Origin: CAVSRC01 sp963782045 | Lineage (GTDB): Bacteria; Pseudomonadota; Alphaproteobacteria; Rhizobiales; Kaistiaceae | DNA: 64,000 nt | Direction: 5' to 3' | Assembly (NCBI GenBank): GCA_963782045.1 | Contig: CAWAIR010000037.1 | Span: 372,001 to 436,000, forward strand | Shown: positions 44,802-53,675 of the stretch, in pieces | Numbering within the stretch: the first letter of the stretch is position 1 | Layout: each line of letters starts with the position of its first letter | Program-made: the position numbers and the translations under genes | Notes under the pieces: generated by a model | Database searches by the model: none | The model's input: the letters and a program-made list of their open reading frames with translations, nothing else | What the model was told of the DNA's origin: nothing

Positions 44802-45794
44802 TTACTTGCAGGCCAGCTTGGGATGGATGAGGGCGTCGATCTTGGGCTCCTTCTCGTTCGCCTTGGTCACGAGGTTAGCACCCGTATCGATGTTCTTCTC
44901 AACCGTCTCGCCCTTGGACGCTGCAAGCGCGGTCTTGATGCCGTCATAACCCATGCGATAGGGGTCCTGAACGACGAGACCATAGATGGTGCCGTCATCG
45001 AGGAAGCCGAGCAGCTTGTCGTCGGCATCGAAGCCAACCAGAGTGAACTTGTCGGCGATCTTGTTTTCAGCCACGGCTTGACCGGCACCGAGAACTGACT
45101 GTTCGTTCGACGCGAACATGCCGACCAGGTTCGGATTCGCGGTCAGCAGGTCGGTGGTAATGTTGAGTGCGGTCGTGGTCGTGCCGTCGCCCACCTTGTC
45201 GGCAACCAACTTCAGGTCCGGATACTTGGCCGCGATCTCTTCCTTGAAGCCCTTGGCGCGCTGATCCAGCGAGCCGGCACCGGGCAGATAGGTGAGCAGC
45301 GCGACATCGCCGGCGATCTTGCCTGTCTTCGCCTTGATGCCTGCAGCCAGACCGTCGGCAGCCACGCGGCCGCCCTGCACATTGTCGGTCGTCAGAAACG
45401 ACGCGAACGACTTGGAATCGGCTGCCGAGTCGATGCCGATGACCGGCACGGACTTTGCCGCTTCGTCGATCGGCGCGCCAAGCGCCTTGAACTCGGTCGG
45501 CGCGATCACGACTGCAGCCGGCTTGCCGGCAACGGCATTCTCAAGGATCGTGATTTCGCCGTTGATATCGGCCTCGGACTGGGCGCCGAGCTGCGGCACG
45601 TTGACGTTAAGGTCCTTTCCGGCCTGGCAAGCGCCGGAAAATACGATCTGCCAATAGAACGACGTTGTGTCCTTCACGATAATTGGAATGGTCACGTCGG
45701 CCGCGAAGGACGGTGCCGCGCAAAATCCGCCGATAACCGCAGCAGCGGTTAGCAGTCCGAATTTCCGCCGGCTGATCTTCGATGCAAGAAACAT
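44802..45794 (-). CDS. CUT2 sugar ABC transporter substrate-binding protein (Tat-like signal)
   Basis: A 330-residue periplasmic binding protein of the RbsB type. The ATG at 45794 follows gggaggaag. The signal starts MFLASKISRRKFGLLTAAAV, where SRRKFG is a Tat-like twin-arginine motif, and is cleaved after SFA. The mature protein begins DVTIPIIVKDTTSFYWQIVF, and its C-terminal part holds VVQDPYRMGYDGIKTAL. It lies first in the operon of binding protein, ATPase and permease. Ligands of the family are monosaccharides such as ribose, galactose or sugar alcohols; the exact one is not clear. Confidence 0.9.
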   Translation of the reverse strand: MFLASKISRRKFGLLTAAAVIGGFCAAPSFAADVTIPIIVKDTTSFYWQIVFSGACQAGKDLNVNVPQLGAQSEADINGEITILENAVAGKPAAVVIAPTEFKALGAPIDEAAKSVPVIGIDSAADSKSFASFLTTDNVQGGRVAADGLAAGIKAKTGKIAGDVALLTYLPGAGSLDQRAKGFKEEIAAKYPDLKLVADKVGDGTTTTALNITTDLLTANPNLVGMFASNEQSVLGAGQAVAENKIADKFTLVGFDADDKLLGFLDDGTIYGLVVQDPYRMGYDGIKTALAASKGETVEKNIDTGANLVTKANEKEPKIDALIHPKLACK

Positions 45795-46219
45795 TGAGCT
45801 TCCTCCCTTTTGCAACGCACTAGCCTTGGATCAAGGCACTGCATGTCGCGATACGGCTGGCTTGCCTTGCGGCCGAACCGTCCACGACCATACTCCAGGC
45901 ACCGGTCAACCCAAAGCCGGCGCATTCCGGCTTTGCGGTCAAATTCTTCAAGCTCCACCAGCACCTTTGGTCTGGAAATAGAAGGCGGACAGACGGCGCA
46001 TGTCAAAGTGTTTTTTATCGACATATGCCGATGATTCCAGACCCACAAAAACATCTTGACGATCGTTCTGGGCAGGATGTGTTTTTAATGGTCAAACGTC
46101 GGGGCGTAGATCCCAACTGGAGCAGCCTTGCAGGATCGCGATCGCCGCCGATGCACGCAGAACGACGCCGGGGCTTCTACCGCCCCGGTATCGCGCAGCG
46201 TCACCCGAAGGGAAGCACC
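45795..46219. promoter_or_regulatory. Divergent regulatory region with candidate operator
   Basis: This 425-base gap separates the CUT2 transporter operon (minus) from the zinc dehydrogenase operon (plus). The 16-base stretch ATCGACATATGCCGAT at 46017-46032 is a palindrome except for two positions and lies in an A/T-rich stretch. A similar run of Ts near 46080-46090 may be a second half-site. It is a candidate operator for one of the island's GntR regulators. No gene in the gap is convincing. Confidence 0.4.
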
Positions 46220-47236
46220 ATGGAAGCGCTCGTCTGTCTGAATCCCGGAGCCCTGGCGGTCGAGGAACGGCCCGAGCCGCAACCGGTGGCGGGAGAGGTC
46301 CTGATCAGGATCCGCAGCGTCGGAATCTGCGGGACCGACTACCACATCTACGAGGGCAGCCACCCATACCTACAGTATCCGCGCATCATGGGGCACGAGC
46401 TTGCGGCGGAAGTTGTCGAAGCGTCGCCCGGCAGCCGCTTCAGGAAAGACGAGTTGGTGGTCGTCAATCCGTACGTTGCCTGCGGCATCTGCCACTCCTG
46501 CCGCAAAGGGCGGCCAAATTGCTGCATGAACATCGCCGTCCTCGGTGTGCATCGTGACGGCGGCATGACGCGGCTCATCAGCGTGCCGGAGACGAACCTC
46601 TATCCTGCCGAAGGGCTGACGGCGGAGCAGGCGGCGTGCGTCGAGTTTCTGGCCATCGGCGCCCACGGTGTCAGCCGCGCCGGTGCGTCGGCCAAATCCG
46701 GCCGTACCCTGATTATCGGCGCCGGGCCGATCGGCATCGGCGCCGCGATCTTCGCCCAGATCGCCGGATCGACCGCGACCCTGATGGATATCGAAAGCCA
46801 ACGACTGATGGAGTCGCAGCGGCTGATCGGCGCCGACTCCGTCATCCTCGCCGATGCCCATGCAAGCGAGGCGGTGGCAGAGATCACCAAAGGCGACGGC
46901 TTCGACACCGTCATCGACGCGACCGGCAACCGCGCCTCGATGGAGGCAGGCTTCGGCTACGTCGCCCATGCAGGCGTCTACGTCCTGCTCAGCGTGGTGC
47001 GCGAAACCATCACCTTCTCCGACCCCGCCTTCCACGCGCGCGAAATGACGCTTCTGGCAAGTCGCAATGCGTTCAAGTCCGATTTCGATACCGTCATCGC
47101 AGCGATCGCCGCCGGCAAGGTGCCGATCGCCAAGTTGATCACCCATCGCACGACGCTCGCCGGCGCGGCAAACGACCTTGCCCGCTGGGCAACCGACAAG
47201 CGCGGGCTCATCAAGGCCCTTATTCAGGTGTCGTGA
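46220..47236 (+). CDS. Zinc-dependent medium-chain alcohol/polyol dehydrogenase
   Basis: A 338-residue MDR enzyme. The catalytic zinc ligands are in CGTDYHIYEG and MGHELAAEV; the structural zinc cysteines are in CGICHSCRKGRPNCC. The NAD fold shows LIIGAGPIGIGAAIFA. It oxidises a secondary alcohol or sugar alcohol/acid. The ATG at 46220 follows gaagggaagc. Its stop and the next start share TGATG, so translation is coupled with the mannitol-dehydrogenase-like gene. The two probably carry out successive steps on the same sugar. Confidence 0.9.
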   Translation: MEALVCLNPGALAVEERPEPQPVAGEVLIRIRSVGICGTDYHIYEGSHPYLQYPRIMGHELAAEVVEASPGSRFRKDELVVVNPYVACGICHSCRKGRPNCCMNIAVLGVHRDGGMTRLISVPETNLYPAEGLTAEQAACVEFLAIGAHGVSRAGASAKSGRTLIIGAGPIGIGAAIFAQIAGSTATLMDIESQRLMESQRLIGADSVILADAHASEAVAEITKGDGFDTVIDATGNRASMEAGFGYVAHAGVYVLLSVVRETITFSDPAFHAREMTLLASRNAFKSDFDTVIAAIAAGKVPIAKLITHRTTLAGAANDLARWATDKRGLIKALIQVS

Positions 47237-48348
47237 TGACGAAGCGGATCATCCAGTTCGGCACCAGCCGTTTCCTCCAGGCGCATGTCGACTTGTTCGT
47301 CCACGAAGCGCGCGCAGGCGGACAGGACATCGGGCCGATCACGGTCGTCAAGACGACCACAGGCGGCGCGCGATCGGGCCGCGTTCAGGCATTGCGCCGG
47401 CCAGGCGGCTTCCCGGTCCGCATCCAGGGCCAGCGCGGCAACCTGATTGTCGACGAGACGATCCAGGTCACGAGCGTCGACAGCGCGCTCGAGGCCGATG
47501 CCGACTGGGCCGAGATCACGCACGTCTTCGCCAGCAAAGCCGCCTTCGTCGTGTCCAATGTCGGCGACCGCGGCTATGAGATCGACGCGGCCGACCGTGA
47601 AGGGCCACCGCGCGCCGGCAATGCGGCCGCCAGTTTCCCGGCCAAGCTGCTCCAGCTTCTCGTCGCGCGGCGCGCGGCCGGCGGTAAGCCGCTCACGATC
47701 CTGCCATGTGAGCTCGTGCGATCGAACGGCGCTGTCTTGCGACAGCTTGTCGGGGGCCTTGCCGCCAGCTGGCAGATCGGCGATGCCTTCGGGCAATGGC
47801 TGAGCGAGTCGGTCATCTTCGTCGATACGCTGGTGGACCGGATCGTTTCCACGCCGATCGAGCCCGTCGGCGCCGTGGCCGAACCCTATGCGCTATGGGC
47901 GATTCGCGCCGATAAGGCCCCGTTCGACCATCCTGCCATCGTCGTCACGCCGGATCTCGAGCCTATCGAGCGGCTGAAGCTTCACATCCTCAACCTCGGC
48001 CACACGTGGCTGGCCGAGGCCTGGATGGAGGAGAAGCGACCCGAGATGGAGACGGTGAAGGCGATGCTTGCCGATCCGAGCATCAGGAAGCGTCTCGACC
48101 GCCTTTTTGCGGAAGAGGTGGTCCCGGGCTTCGCCGCCCGCGGCATGGAAGACGCGGCGCGCGATTATGTTCAGGTGACTTACGGGCGTTTTCTCAACCC
48201 GTTCCTTGAGCATTGCGTCGCCGATATCGCCAAGAACCACGAGGTGAAGATCCAGCGGCGCATCACCGCCTTCATCCGATGGGTGCAGGACGCCGACGCC
48301 AAATTGCCGATGCCGCGCCTGGAGGCGCTGTCCATGGCACACGCCTGA
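47236..48348 (+). CDS. Mannitol dehydrogenase-family oxidoreductase (tagaturonate/fructuronate reductase-like)
   Basis: A 370-residue polyol-specific long-chain dehydrogenase. It begins MTKRIIQFGTSRFLQAHVDL, the nucleotide-binding start of the family. The catalytic signature is KLHILNLGH (K-x4-N-x2-H). Its short length fits hexuronate reductases (UxaB/UxuB-like) or related altronate/mannonate dehydrogenases more than mannitol 2-dehydrogenase. The sequence RSNGAVLRQLVGGLA is part of the substrate domain. It overlaps the zinc dehydrogenase gene by one base. The exact reaction is inferred. Confidence 0.85.
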   Translation: MTKRIIQFGTSRFLQAHVDLFVHEARAGGQDIGPITVVKTTTGGARSGRVQALRRPGGFPVRIQGQRGNLIVDETIQVTSVDSALEADADWAEITHVFASKAAFVVSNVGDRGYEIDAADREGPPRAGNAAASFPAKLLQLLVARRAAGGKPLTILPCELVRSNGAVLRQLVGGLAASWQIGDAFGQWLSESVIFVDTLVDRIVSTPIEPVGAVAEPYALWAIRADKAPFDHPAIVVTPDLEPIERLKLHILNLGHTWLAEAWMEEKRPEMETVKAMLADPSIRKRLDRLFAEEVVPGFAARGMEDAARDYVQVTYGRFLNPFLEHCVADIAKNHEVKIQRRITAFIRWVQDADAKLPMPRLEALSMAHA

Positions 48349-48363
48349 AGGCCGGGAACGGGC

Positions 48364-49248
48364 TCACTCGATCGACGCCAGCAGGGTGCGCCGAGCCGAT
48401 GTCAGGTGGCGGCGGCAGGCGTCTTCCACCGTGTCGGGATTGCCGCTGAACAGCGCGGCGATGCATTCGAGATGCTCGCGTGCAGCCACCTCGTTGCGCT
48501 GTCGCTCGGTGCTCTTCCGCCATTGGTAGTGGTAGTGGAAGATCAGGGAGATCAGGTCGTAGAAGCCTTCCATGAAGCGATTGTGTGACGCATTGTAGAT
48601 GAGCCGGTGGAAGCGCTCGTCGAGTGCCGAGAATTCCTTGTAATGCCGGTTGATGTGCCGCAGCAGGCGAAGGTGCTCGGTTTCGAGCGCCTTGAGTTCA
48701 CGCCACGCCGGCGACTCCGGTGGCAAGGCAACGAAGGCCCTTGCGCAGGGAATCTCGAACAGTTCGCGCACCTGAAACAGCTCGAGGGCGAACTCGGTCG
48801 TGAAGCCGCGAAAGATCCAGCCCGAGTTCGGCCGCTTTTCGACCAGACCGAATTGCTGGAAGCGGTTGAGGCATTCGCGCACGGCGCTGGTCGACACGCC
48901 GAACTGACGCGCCAACTCCAGGCCGTTGACGTATTCGCCCGGCTGGCGCCCTTCCCATGAAATCCACTCCATCAATTTGCTCTCGACGCGATCCGATGCC
49001 GCAATCGTCTCGGCCATCGGAAAATGATCGCGCTCGTCGGGCTTGCGCGCGAGCACCAGCTTTGCGTCCTTGCGCTTGATGATGCGCCGGTCGGTGAGTT
49101 CGTGCAGAACCTTGCGTATCGTCGTCCGCGATACGTCCACGCTGTCGGCCAGTCTCGTTTCCGGGTCGATTCGCGTGCCGACCGGCAGCCGGGAAAGCAG
49201 GTCGAGAAGCTCGTTAAAGGCCTTCTTGAAGACCGTGTCGCTCTTCAA
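48364..49248 (-). CDS. GntR/FCD regulator with two winged-helix domains
   Basis: A 294-residue protein. The proposed start is TTG 49248, behind a GGAG site. The first winged helix (about residues 5-70) reads FNELLDLLSRLPVGTRI, ADSVDVSRTTIRKVLHEL and RRIIKRKDAKLVLAR. The second (about residues 80-150) reads VESKLMEWISWEGRQPGEY, LARQFGVSTSAVRECLNRF and GLVEKRPNSGWIF. An FCD-type ligand domain follows (VRELFEIPCARAFVALPP, REHLECIAALFSGN). Two DNA-binding wings in one GntR protein is unusual. It is convergent with the dehydrogenase operon and may regulate it. Confidence 0.75.
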   Translation of the reverse strand: MKSDTVFKKAFNELLDLLSRLPVGTRIDPETRLADSVDVSRTTIRKVLHELTDRRIIKRKDAKLVLARKPDERDHFPMAETIAASDRVESKLMEWISWEGRQPGEYVNGLELARQFGVSTSAVRECLNRFQQFGLVEKRPNSGWIFRGFTTEFALELFQVRELFEIPCARAFVALPPESPAWRELKALETEHLRLLRHINRHYKEFSALDERFHRLIYNASHNRFMEGFYDLISLIFHYHYQWRKSTERQRNEVAAREHLECIAALFSGNPDTVEDACRRHLTSARRTLLASIE

Positions 49249-49880
49249 CGGTCCGCTCCAGCATGAACATGCGATCTGGGCCGGTCCGATAGCGCCAGTC
49301 GTCGACCTCACAATTAGCACACGTGGTGCGAACTCGGGGCACAATGGTGACGGATGGACACGGCGCCGTGCAGAAACAGAGCCACGTGTCGATACCTGAC
49401 ATCCTGGCACGGCGATCCGATATGGCTCGGTGCCGGCGGCCTGCGATCCAGTTTTGTTGTGCGCGTGGCATATGCGACGGCGCCGTGCTTTTTCGCGGCC
49501 GATATCCACTGCCACGTCATCAGAACCGCAGGCGGTTCGTCGTGTGGCTAAATGCAATCGTCAATGGGCGCCGGCCGTGGCAACTGACCACCCGGAAGCT
49601 CTTCCGCCTGTCCGCACACCTTCCGCTCGGGTGACCGGAACAGCGCAAGTTGATCGGCTTTGTGCAGGAAACCGTCGCTGCCGCCTGAGCGGTGATTGCC
49701 GAGCCGCGATCGGTCTCCGCTCCGTCACGCCGGCCCCGGTCTCCGCTTCTTCATCCCCGCGCACCCGCGTCCTTCTGCAAAACAGGCGCATCCGAGCAGC
49801 GCCGAAAAGGCCCGGCACAGGGCCGCAAACTCGATAGCCGGCAAAGGCCAATATCTATTTTATATCAATGACCTAATCGG

Positions 49881-49920
49881 TGGCTGTGCTGGCAGTCTCA
49901 CGCAAACCGGTCTCTGTTTT
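49881..49920 (+). repeat. 40-bp direct repeat, right copy
   Basis: It reads TGGCTGTGCTGGCAGTC, then TC, ACGCAAAC, CG, GTCTC, T, GTTTT, matching the copy at 33760-33799 at 35 of 40 positions, in the same orientation. It probably marks the right end of the 16-kb sugar island or a pair of identical mobile-element ends. Confidence 0.65.
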
Positions 49921-50096
49921 TGATTTCCCTGTTCTCACCGAGTTTGCAGGGAATTTCGCGTTTTCCGCCCTGATTCCTGGCTCAGCTTCCCAGATTTCTC
50001 TGCAATAACAACCGCTTGCTGGAGAGTCCCCTCCCCTTGTGATCGGCAAATTGCAGGGTCCAGAGGACCAGGAACAGGGAATTCCGCGCTTCGATC

Positions 50097-50181
50097 ATTG
50101 TCGTTATCCGGGGAACGCATTGTCGTTAAGTGGGAATCGATTGTCGTTATCCGGGATGCGATTGTCGCAAACCGACAAGCG
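50097..50181 (+). repeat. Array of four 21-22 bp direct repeats
   Basis: Four units start with ATTGTCG at 50097, 50119, 50140 and 50161. Three continue TTATCCGGG or TTAAGTGGG and the last CAAACCGACA. The spacing is 22, 21 and 21 bases, two turns of the helix, so a protein would sit on one face of the DNA. Similar arrays occur at the ends of IS21-family elements as transposase-binding sites, and as iterons. No transposase is nearby. Confidence 0.65.
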
Positions 50182-50414
50182 GTTGACGCCTTGCAGGAAT
50201 GGGGTGCCGCTTAACGAATGCCTCGTCTCGCAATGTGGGAAGGAGGTGCCGATGAGCGAAAATCGATTGCGCCAAATGGCATCGCTCGTTCCTCCAGGAC
50301 GTCACCACCGGAGTGATCACGACTGCGACTGAGATGATCACCATTATTGGCGCACGACCAGCAGCCGCGTGATGTCCGGGTATGGTTGTTGTTCGGACTA
50401 TCGCGCCGCGATCC

Positions 50415-51743
50415 TCACGCCTCCCAGCACGCCACGGCCGGGTGCGTCGAAACGGTAGCGATGGAATAGGGCTCGAGTGCTGCGTCGATAGCCGCAAGGC
50501 AGAGGCTGGGCGCTTTCGGCGTCAGCTTCGCAGCAATAACCCGGGAATGGAGGCGGCCGAGATATTGGCTGACCAGTGTCTCCGGTATGTCGCGGTCGCC
50601 CAGTCGTGCGAACAGGCGCTTGACAGAGGCGGCGGCGTTGGGGACCGGCCAGTAATAGCGGATGCGGTCGCTATAGCTGAAATGGCGTTGCAGGCGTTGC
50701 TCGTCCATCGTGCCCGGATAGTGCGATTGCCAGTAACGGGGATCGTCGAGCATTACCCGCTCCATGGTTCGCTCCAGCGAATCCTCAAACTGCCGGCCGG
50801 CGAGTTCGGCCGCGATGGCATCCAGACCATAGAGCGCCTCGCGCAACGCAAAGGTGAGCCCCGGACCGACCTTGAGAATGGCGAAGCCGTCATTGACCAG
50901 CGCGCCCAGCGCGGAAGCCGGCTGATAGTCCGTTGAATGCGCTTCGAACACCAGCCCCGGCATATGCTCCAGCGATCGGCTGAGAGCGCGCGCACGCTCG
51001 GGCCGATAGATCGCCACATTGGCATTGCCGAATTCCACGCCGGGCTGAACGACGATGCCGATCACCCGCTCCAGTACGTTCGCAACGCCGGCATTCGCAA
51101 AGGCAGCACGATGGGTTGCAACGGTTTCGGCCGGTGCCGATGCTTCGGTCAGCACGATCTCACCGAGACGGTGGGTGGCACCGCCCGGCGGCGGCACTTC
51201 CGTGCCGATGACGTAGGTCAGGTGGGTGCCCGATTTTGTGGCCTCGGCTTCCGAAACCCGTGCCAGCCGCGCAGCACGCGTCGCGGTCAGCTCGTCATCG
51301 AGAGCGGGCGGTTCTCCGGCGCAGCCCATCGACGTATCGAGATGGATCTTTCCGAAGCCGGCTTCGACATAGGCCGTCACCATGGCTTCGGCCTGCATCA
51401 TTGCCTCATCCGCCGGCAGGTTCTTCCACGGGTTGGGGCCGAGATGGTCGCCGCCGAGGACTAGGTTGTCGCGGGGAAATCCAACCGCGTCCGCGATCCG
51501 CTCCACGAAGCGCCGGAAACCCGCCGGGGTCATTCCCGTGTAACCGCCCTCGTGATTGACCTGATTGCAGGTCGCCTCGATCAGGACCGGCATGGCTTCG
51601 GCAAGACCGCGTCGGATTGCCGCTTCGATTACCAGCGGATGGGCGGAGCAGACGGAGGTGATGCCGCGCGGTGTGGCAACGCTGCGATTGCCGAGCAGTA
51701 GCCGAAGCGCACGCTGGCGGTTTTCTTCTATGGCAGACGTCAC
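50415..51743 (-). CDS. GatZ/KbaZ-family protein (tagatose-bisphosphate aldolase subunit or epimerase)
   Basis: A 442-residue protein of the GatZ/KbaZ family. It begins QRALRLLLGNRSVATPRGIT and includes HPLVIEAAIRRG, the family motif LIEATCNQVNHEGGYTGMTP, LGGDHLGPNPW, KIHLDTSMGCAGE and YVIGTEVPPPGG. In E. coli it is the non-catalytic partner of the class II aldolase GatY/KbaY. Some rhizobial relatives are described as sugar-phosphate 4-epimerases that work alone (recalled, not checked). No GatY/KbaY gene is in the window, which favours the second role here. It is last in the operon DeoR-kinase-SIS-GatZ, overlapping the SIS gene by four bases. Confidence 0.88.
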   Translation of the reverse strand: MTSAIEENRQRALRLLLGNRSVATPRGITSVCSAHPLVIEAAIRRGLAEAMPVLIEATCNQVNHEGGYTGMTPAGFRRFVERIADAVGFPRDNLVLGGDHLGPNPWKNLPADEAMMQAEAMVTAYVEAGFGKIHLDTSMGCAGEPPALDDELTATRAARLARVSEAEATKSGTHLTYVIGTEVPPPGGATHRLGEIVLTEASAPAETVATHRAAFANAGVANVLERVIGIVVQPGVEFGNANVAIYRPERARALSRSLEHMPGLVFEAHSTDYQPASALGALVNDGFAILKVGPGLTFALREALYGLDAIAAELAGRQFEDSLERTMERVMLDDPRYWQSHYPGTMDEQRLQRHFSYSDRIRYYWPVPNAAASVKRLFARLGDRDIPETLVSQYLGRLHSRVIAAKLTPKAPSLCLAAIDAALEPYSIATVSTHPAVACWEA

Positions 51744-52693
51744 GGCAGCGTGACCACCTTGGTCAGATGGCGGGGGGTCGCGGTATCGAGATGATGCGCC
51801 TGGGCGGCGCGCTCTCCCAGCAACTGCAGGGCCGGCAGAATCGCCAATCCGGCAAGAGCAGGAGTGCAGTCGATGGCGAGGCCGGCGTCGCCAGGCCCGT
51901 CAAAGCCGAGCACCTCGGTGCCCTTCTCCCGCAACTCGCTGACCAGGCTGGTCTCCGTCGCTGGCTCGTCCCGGTTGTGCAGAACCACGGCGGCGCTGCG
52001 CTCATCGACGAGGCTGATCGGCCCGTGCCTATATTCAAGGGGATGGAAGGCCTGCGCAAAGACCTGGCTCATCTCCATGAGCTTCAGCGCGCCCTCGAGT
52101 GCGATGCCATAGAGGTGCCCCGCTCCCAGATAGACAACATGGGAACGGCCATCGAGGCGCGGCGCCATCCTGGCATCGGCGTTCTCAAGGACTGCGCGCG
52201 CGGTGTCGATCAGCGAGGCTGGCACCTCATAGCCGAGGTCGACGATGCCGAGAAGCAGCATCAGGCTTGCCGAGGTCGTCATGACGATGCCTTCCCGGGG
52301 GTCGGTCCCGGAAACCAGGAGGCGATCGCAGTTCCTGGCAAGGGCGCGATCCGGCTCGACCGTGATGGCCGTCACGAAGGCGCCGGCCGCCCGGCTCGCC
52401 TTGGCGGCGGCCACCGTCTCCGTTGTCTCGCCGCTGCGCGAGAGCGCGATCACATGGGCCTTCTTCCAGTCAGCCCAGTGGCTTCCCGGTCGGTTCACCC
52501 ACTCGCCGCCCGGCACGGCGACGGCCGGCCGGTGCGCCGCGTTGCTGAGCGCGGCAAGCGACAGAGCGAGATTGTAGGACGTGCCGCAGCCGACATAGAC
52601 GTTCAGTTCAGCCTCATGGGGTGGACCGGCCGGCGCCAGCGCCTGCTGCCAGTAGGAGAACTGCTCGAAAATGGTTTGTTCGGTCGCTCCCAT
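51740..52693 (-). CDS. SIS-domain ketose/aldose isomerase or deaminase (AgaS-like)
   Basis: A 317-residue protein with two SIS domains. The first has YVGCGTSYNLALSLAAL, the phosphosugar loop, and ALSRSGETTETVAAAKAS; the second has YLGAGHLYGIALEGALKLME and AFHPLEYRHGPISL, the latter with the acid-base residues of AgaS/GlmS isomerases. AgaS converts galactosamine-6-phosphate to tagatose-6-phosphate with loss of ammonia. Its ATG at 52693 lies 19 bases after the kinase gene, and its end overlaps the GatZ start in ATGA. The reaction assignment depends on context. Confidence 0.87.
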   Translation of the reverse strand: MGATEQTIFEQFSYWQQALAPAGPPHEAELNVYVGCGTSYNLALSLAALSNAAHRPAVAVPGGEWVNRPGSHWADWKKAHVIALSRSGETTETVAAAKASRAAGAFVTAITVEPDRALARNCDRLLVSGTDPREGIVMTTSASLMLLLGIVDLGYEVPASLIDTARAVLENADARMAPRLDGRSHVVYLGAGHLYGIALEGALKLMEMSQVFAQAFHPLEYRHGPISLVDERSAAVVLHNRDEPATETSLVSELREKGTEVLGFDGPGDAGLAIDCTPALAGLAILPALQLLGERAAQAHHLDTATPRHLTKVVTLP

Positions 52694-52712
52694 GGATGTC
52701 TCCTGGCAATTT

Positions 52713-53675
52713 TCACGTTATCGAGCCGGCTTCTCGCCGCCGGTGCAGATTTTCGGCAAGTCGGCTGATCCAGACATTGTCGACATGCCACGCCGTCTCA
52801 TGCGCCGCGCGCCACAGCCCGCCACCGATCGGAGGGAGGGAGGGAGGAGACGGTTCGCCGTGGCGCGCGGCTAGGGTGCGGAGGATCGTGCGGCTGCCAA
52901 AAACGCGTCTGGCATGGCTCCAGGGCAACAGGTCCATGCCCGCCAGCCGACGGATCGTCGTCATGTGAAGGCTCAGATGCTCGGCGGCTTCACCGAGAAT
53001 GGCGAGCGCGGTGGCGTCTCCGGATTCGGCGAGCCGATCGACGGATTTCGCCACCGCGGCGATCCCCGAGCGACGGTCCGATAGCGCGTAGCACCAGCCC
53101 ATCAACGCGTCGTGAGGGTCGCCGGCATCGAGGCCGAGATCAGTGAAGATCCCGGCGACGAAGCCATCCACCTCGATCCGTCCGTCGAGCCCCTGCGATA
53201 CGCACGCCAAGGCCCGGTGGCCGATCCAATAGGCACCGCCCTCGTCGCCGAAGGCATCGCCCCAGCCGCCGACGCGGACAACCGCGCCGCTTCCGTCGCG
53301 GGCCATCGCCATCGAACCGGTTCCGGCGAGGATGAGGATGCCGGTGACATCGAGGAAGGCCCCGTCGAGCGCCATTTCGACGTCGTTGATCACGCGGCGC
53401 CGACCGGGGAAGAGATCGGCTGCCACCGCTGCCGCAAGAGCGTCTATCCGCCTGACTTCGCCATAACCGGGCTGGCCCAGCACCGCGAAGCAGGCGCGCG
53501 GCAGCAGCTCGGCTGCCGCGCCGAACAGCTTCTCAAACTCGGCGCGCCAATTCGGATTGTCCATCGGGTTGGTGCTCTTGGCGCGCGCCAGGAACACGAC
53601 ATCGCCGCTGCGATCGGCAAGCGCCAGCTCAGTCTTCGTGCCACCACCATCAAGGGCAAGGACCAGCTCGTTCAC
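52713..53675 (-). CDS. BadF/BadG/NAGK-type sugar kinase
   Basis: A 320-residue ASKHA-fold kinase. The phosphate-1 motif is LALDGGGTKTELAL, phosphate-2 is ILILAGTGSMAMA, and the family motif GGWGDAFGDEGGAYWIGHRAL follows. N-acetylglucosamine and N-acetylgalactosamine kinases have this design. The start is GTG 53675, overlapping the DeoR stop in GTGA; an upstream in-frame extension inside the DeoR gene is not credible. It should phosphorylate the imported amino sugar or ketose, making the 6-phosphate for AgaS. The residue range after position 240 is Arg/His-rich and includes a proline-rich loop (EPSPPSLPPIGGG). Confidence 0.87.
   Translation of the reverse strand: MNELVLALDGGGTKTELALADRSGDVVFLARAKSTNPMDNPNWRAEFEKLFGAAAELLPRACFAVLGQPGYGEVRRIDALAAAVAADLFPGRRRVINDVEMALDGAFLDVTGILILAGTGSMAMARDGSGAVVRVGGWGDAFGDEGGAYWIGHRALACVSQGLDGRIEVDGFVAGIFTDLGLDAGDPHDALMGWCYALSDRRSGIAAVAKSVDRLAESGDATALAILGEAAEHLSLHMTTIRRLAGMDLLPWSHARRVFGSRTILRTLAARHGEPSPPSLPPIGGGLWRAAHETAWHVDNVWISRLAENLHRRREAGSIT

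Larger units (their letters stand above)
49249..50414. other. Noncoding right edge of the island
   Basis: About 1.17 kb without a convincing gene. Very short frames occur on both strands, but none has a ribosome site with a recognisable domain. It holds the right copy of the 40-bp direct repeat (49881-49920), related motifs CAGGGAATTTCGCG (near 49948) and CAGGGAATTCCGCG (near 50076), and the four-unit repeat array at 50097-50181. This looks like the debris of a mobile element. Confidence 0.5.

Noticed and set aside
49249..49870. Several 60-130 codon frames on both strands after the double-wing regulator
   Set aside because: No ribosome sites or family motifs; lengths fit chance at this GC content.
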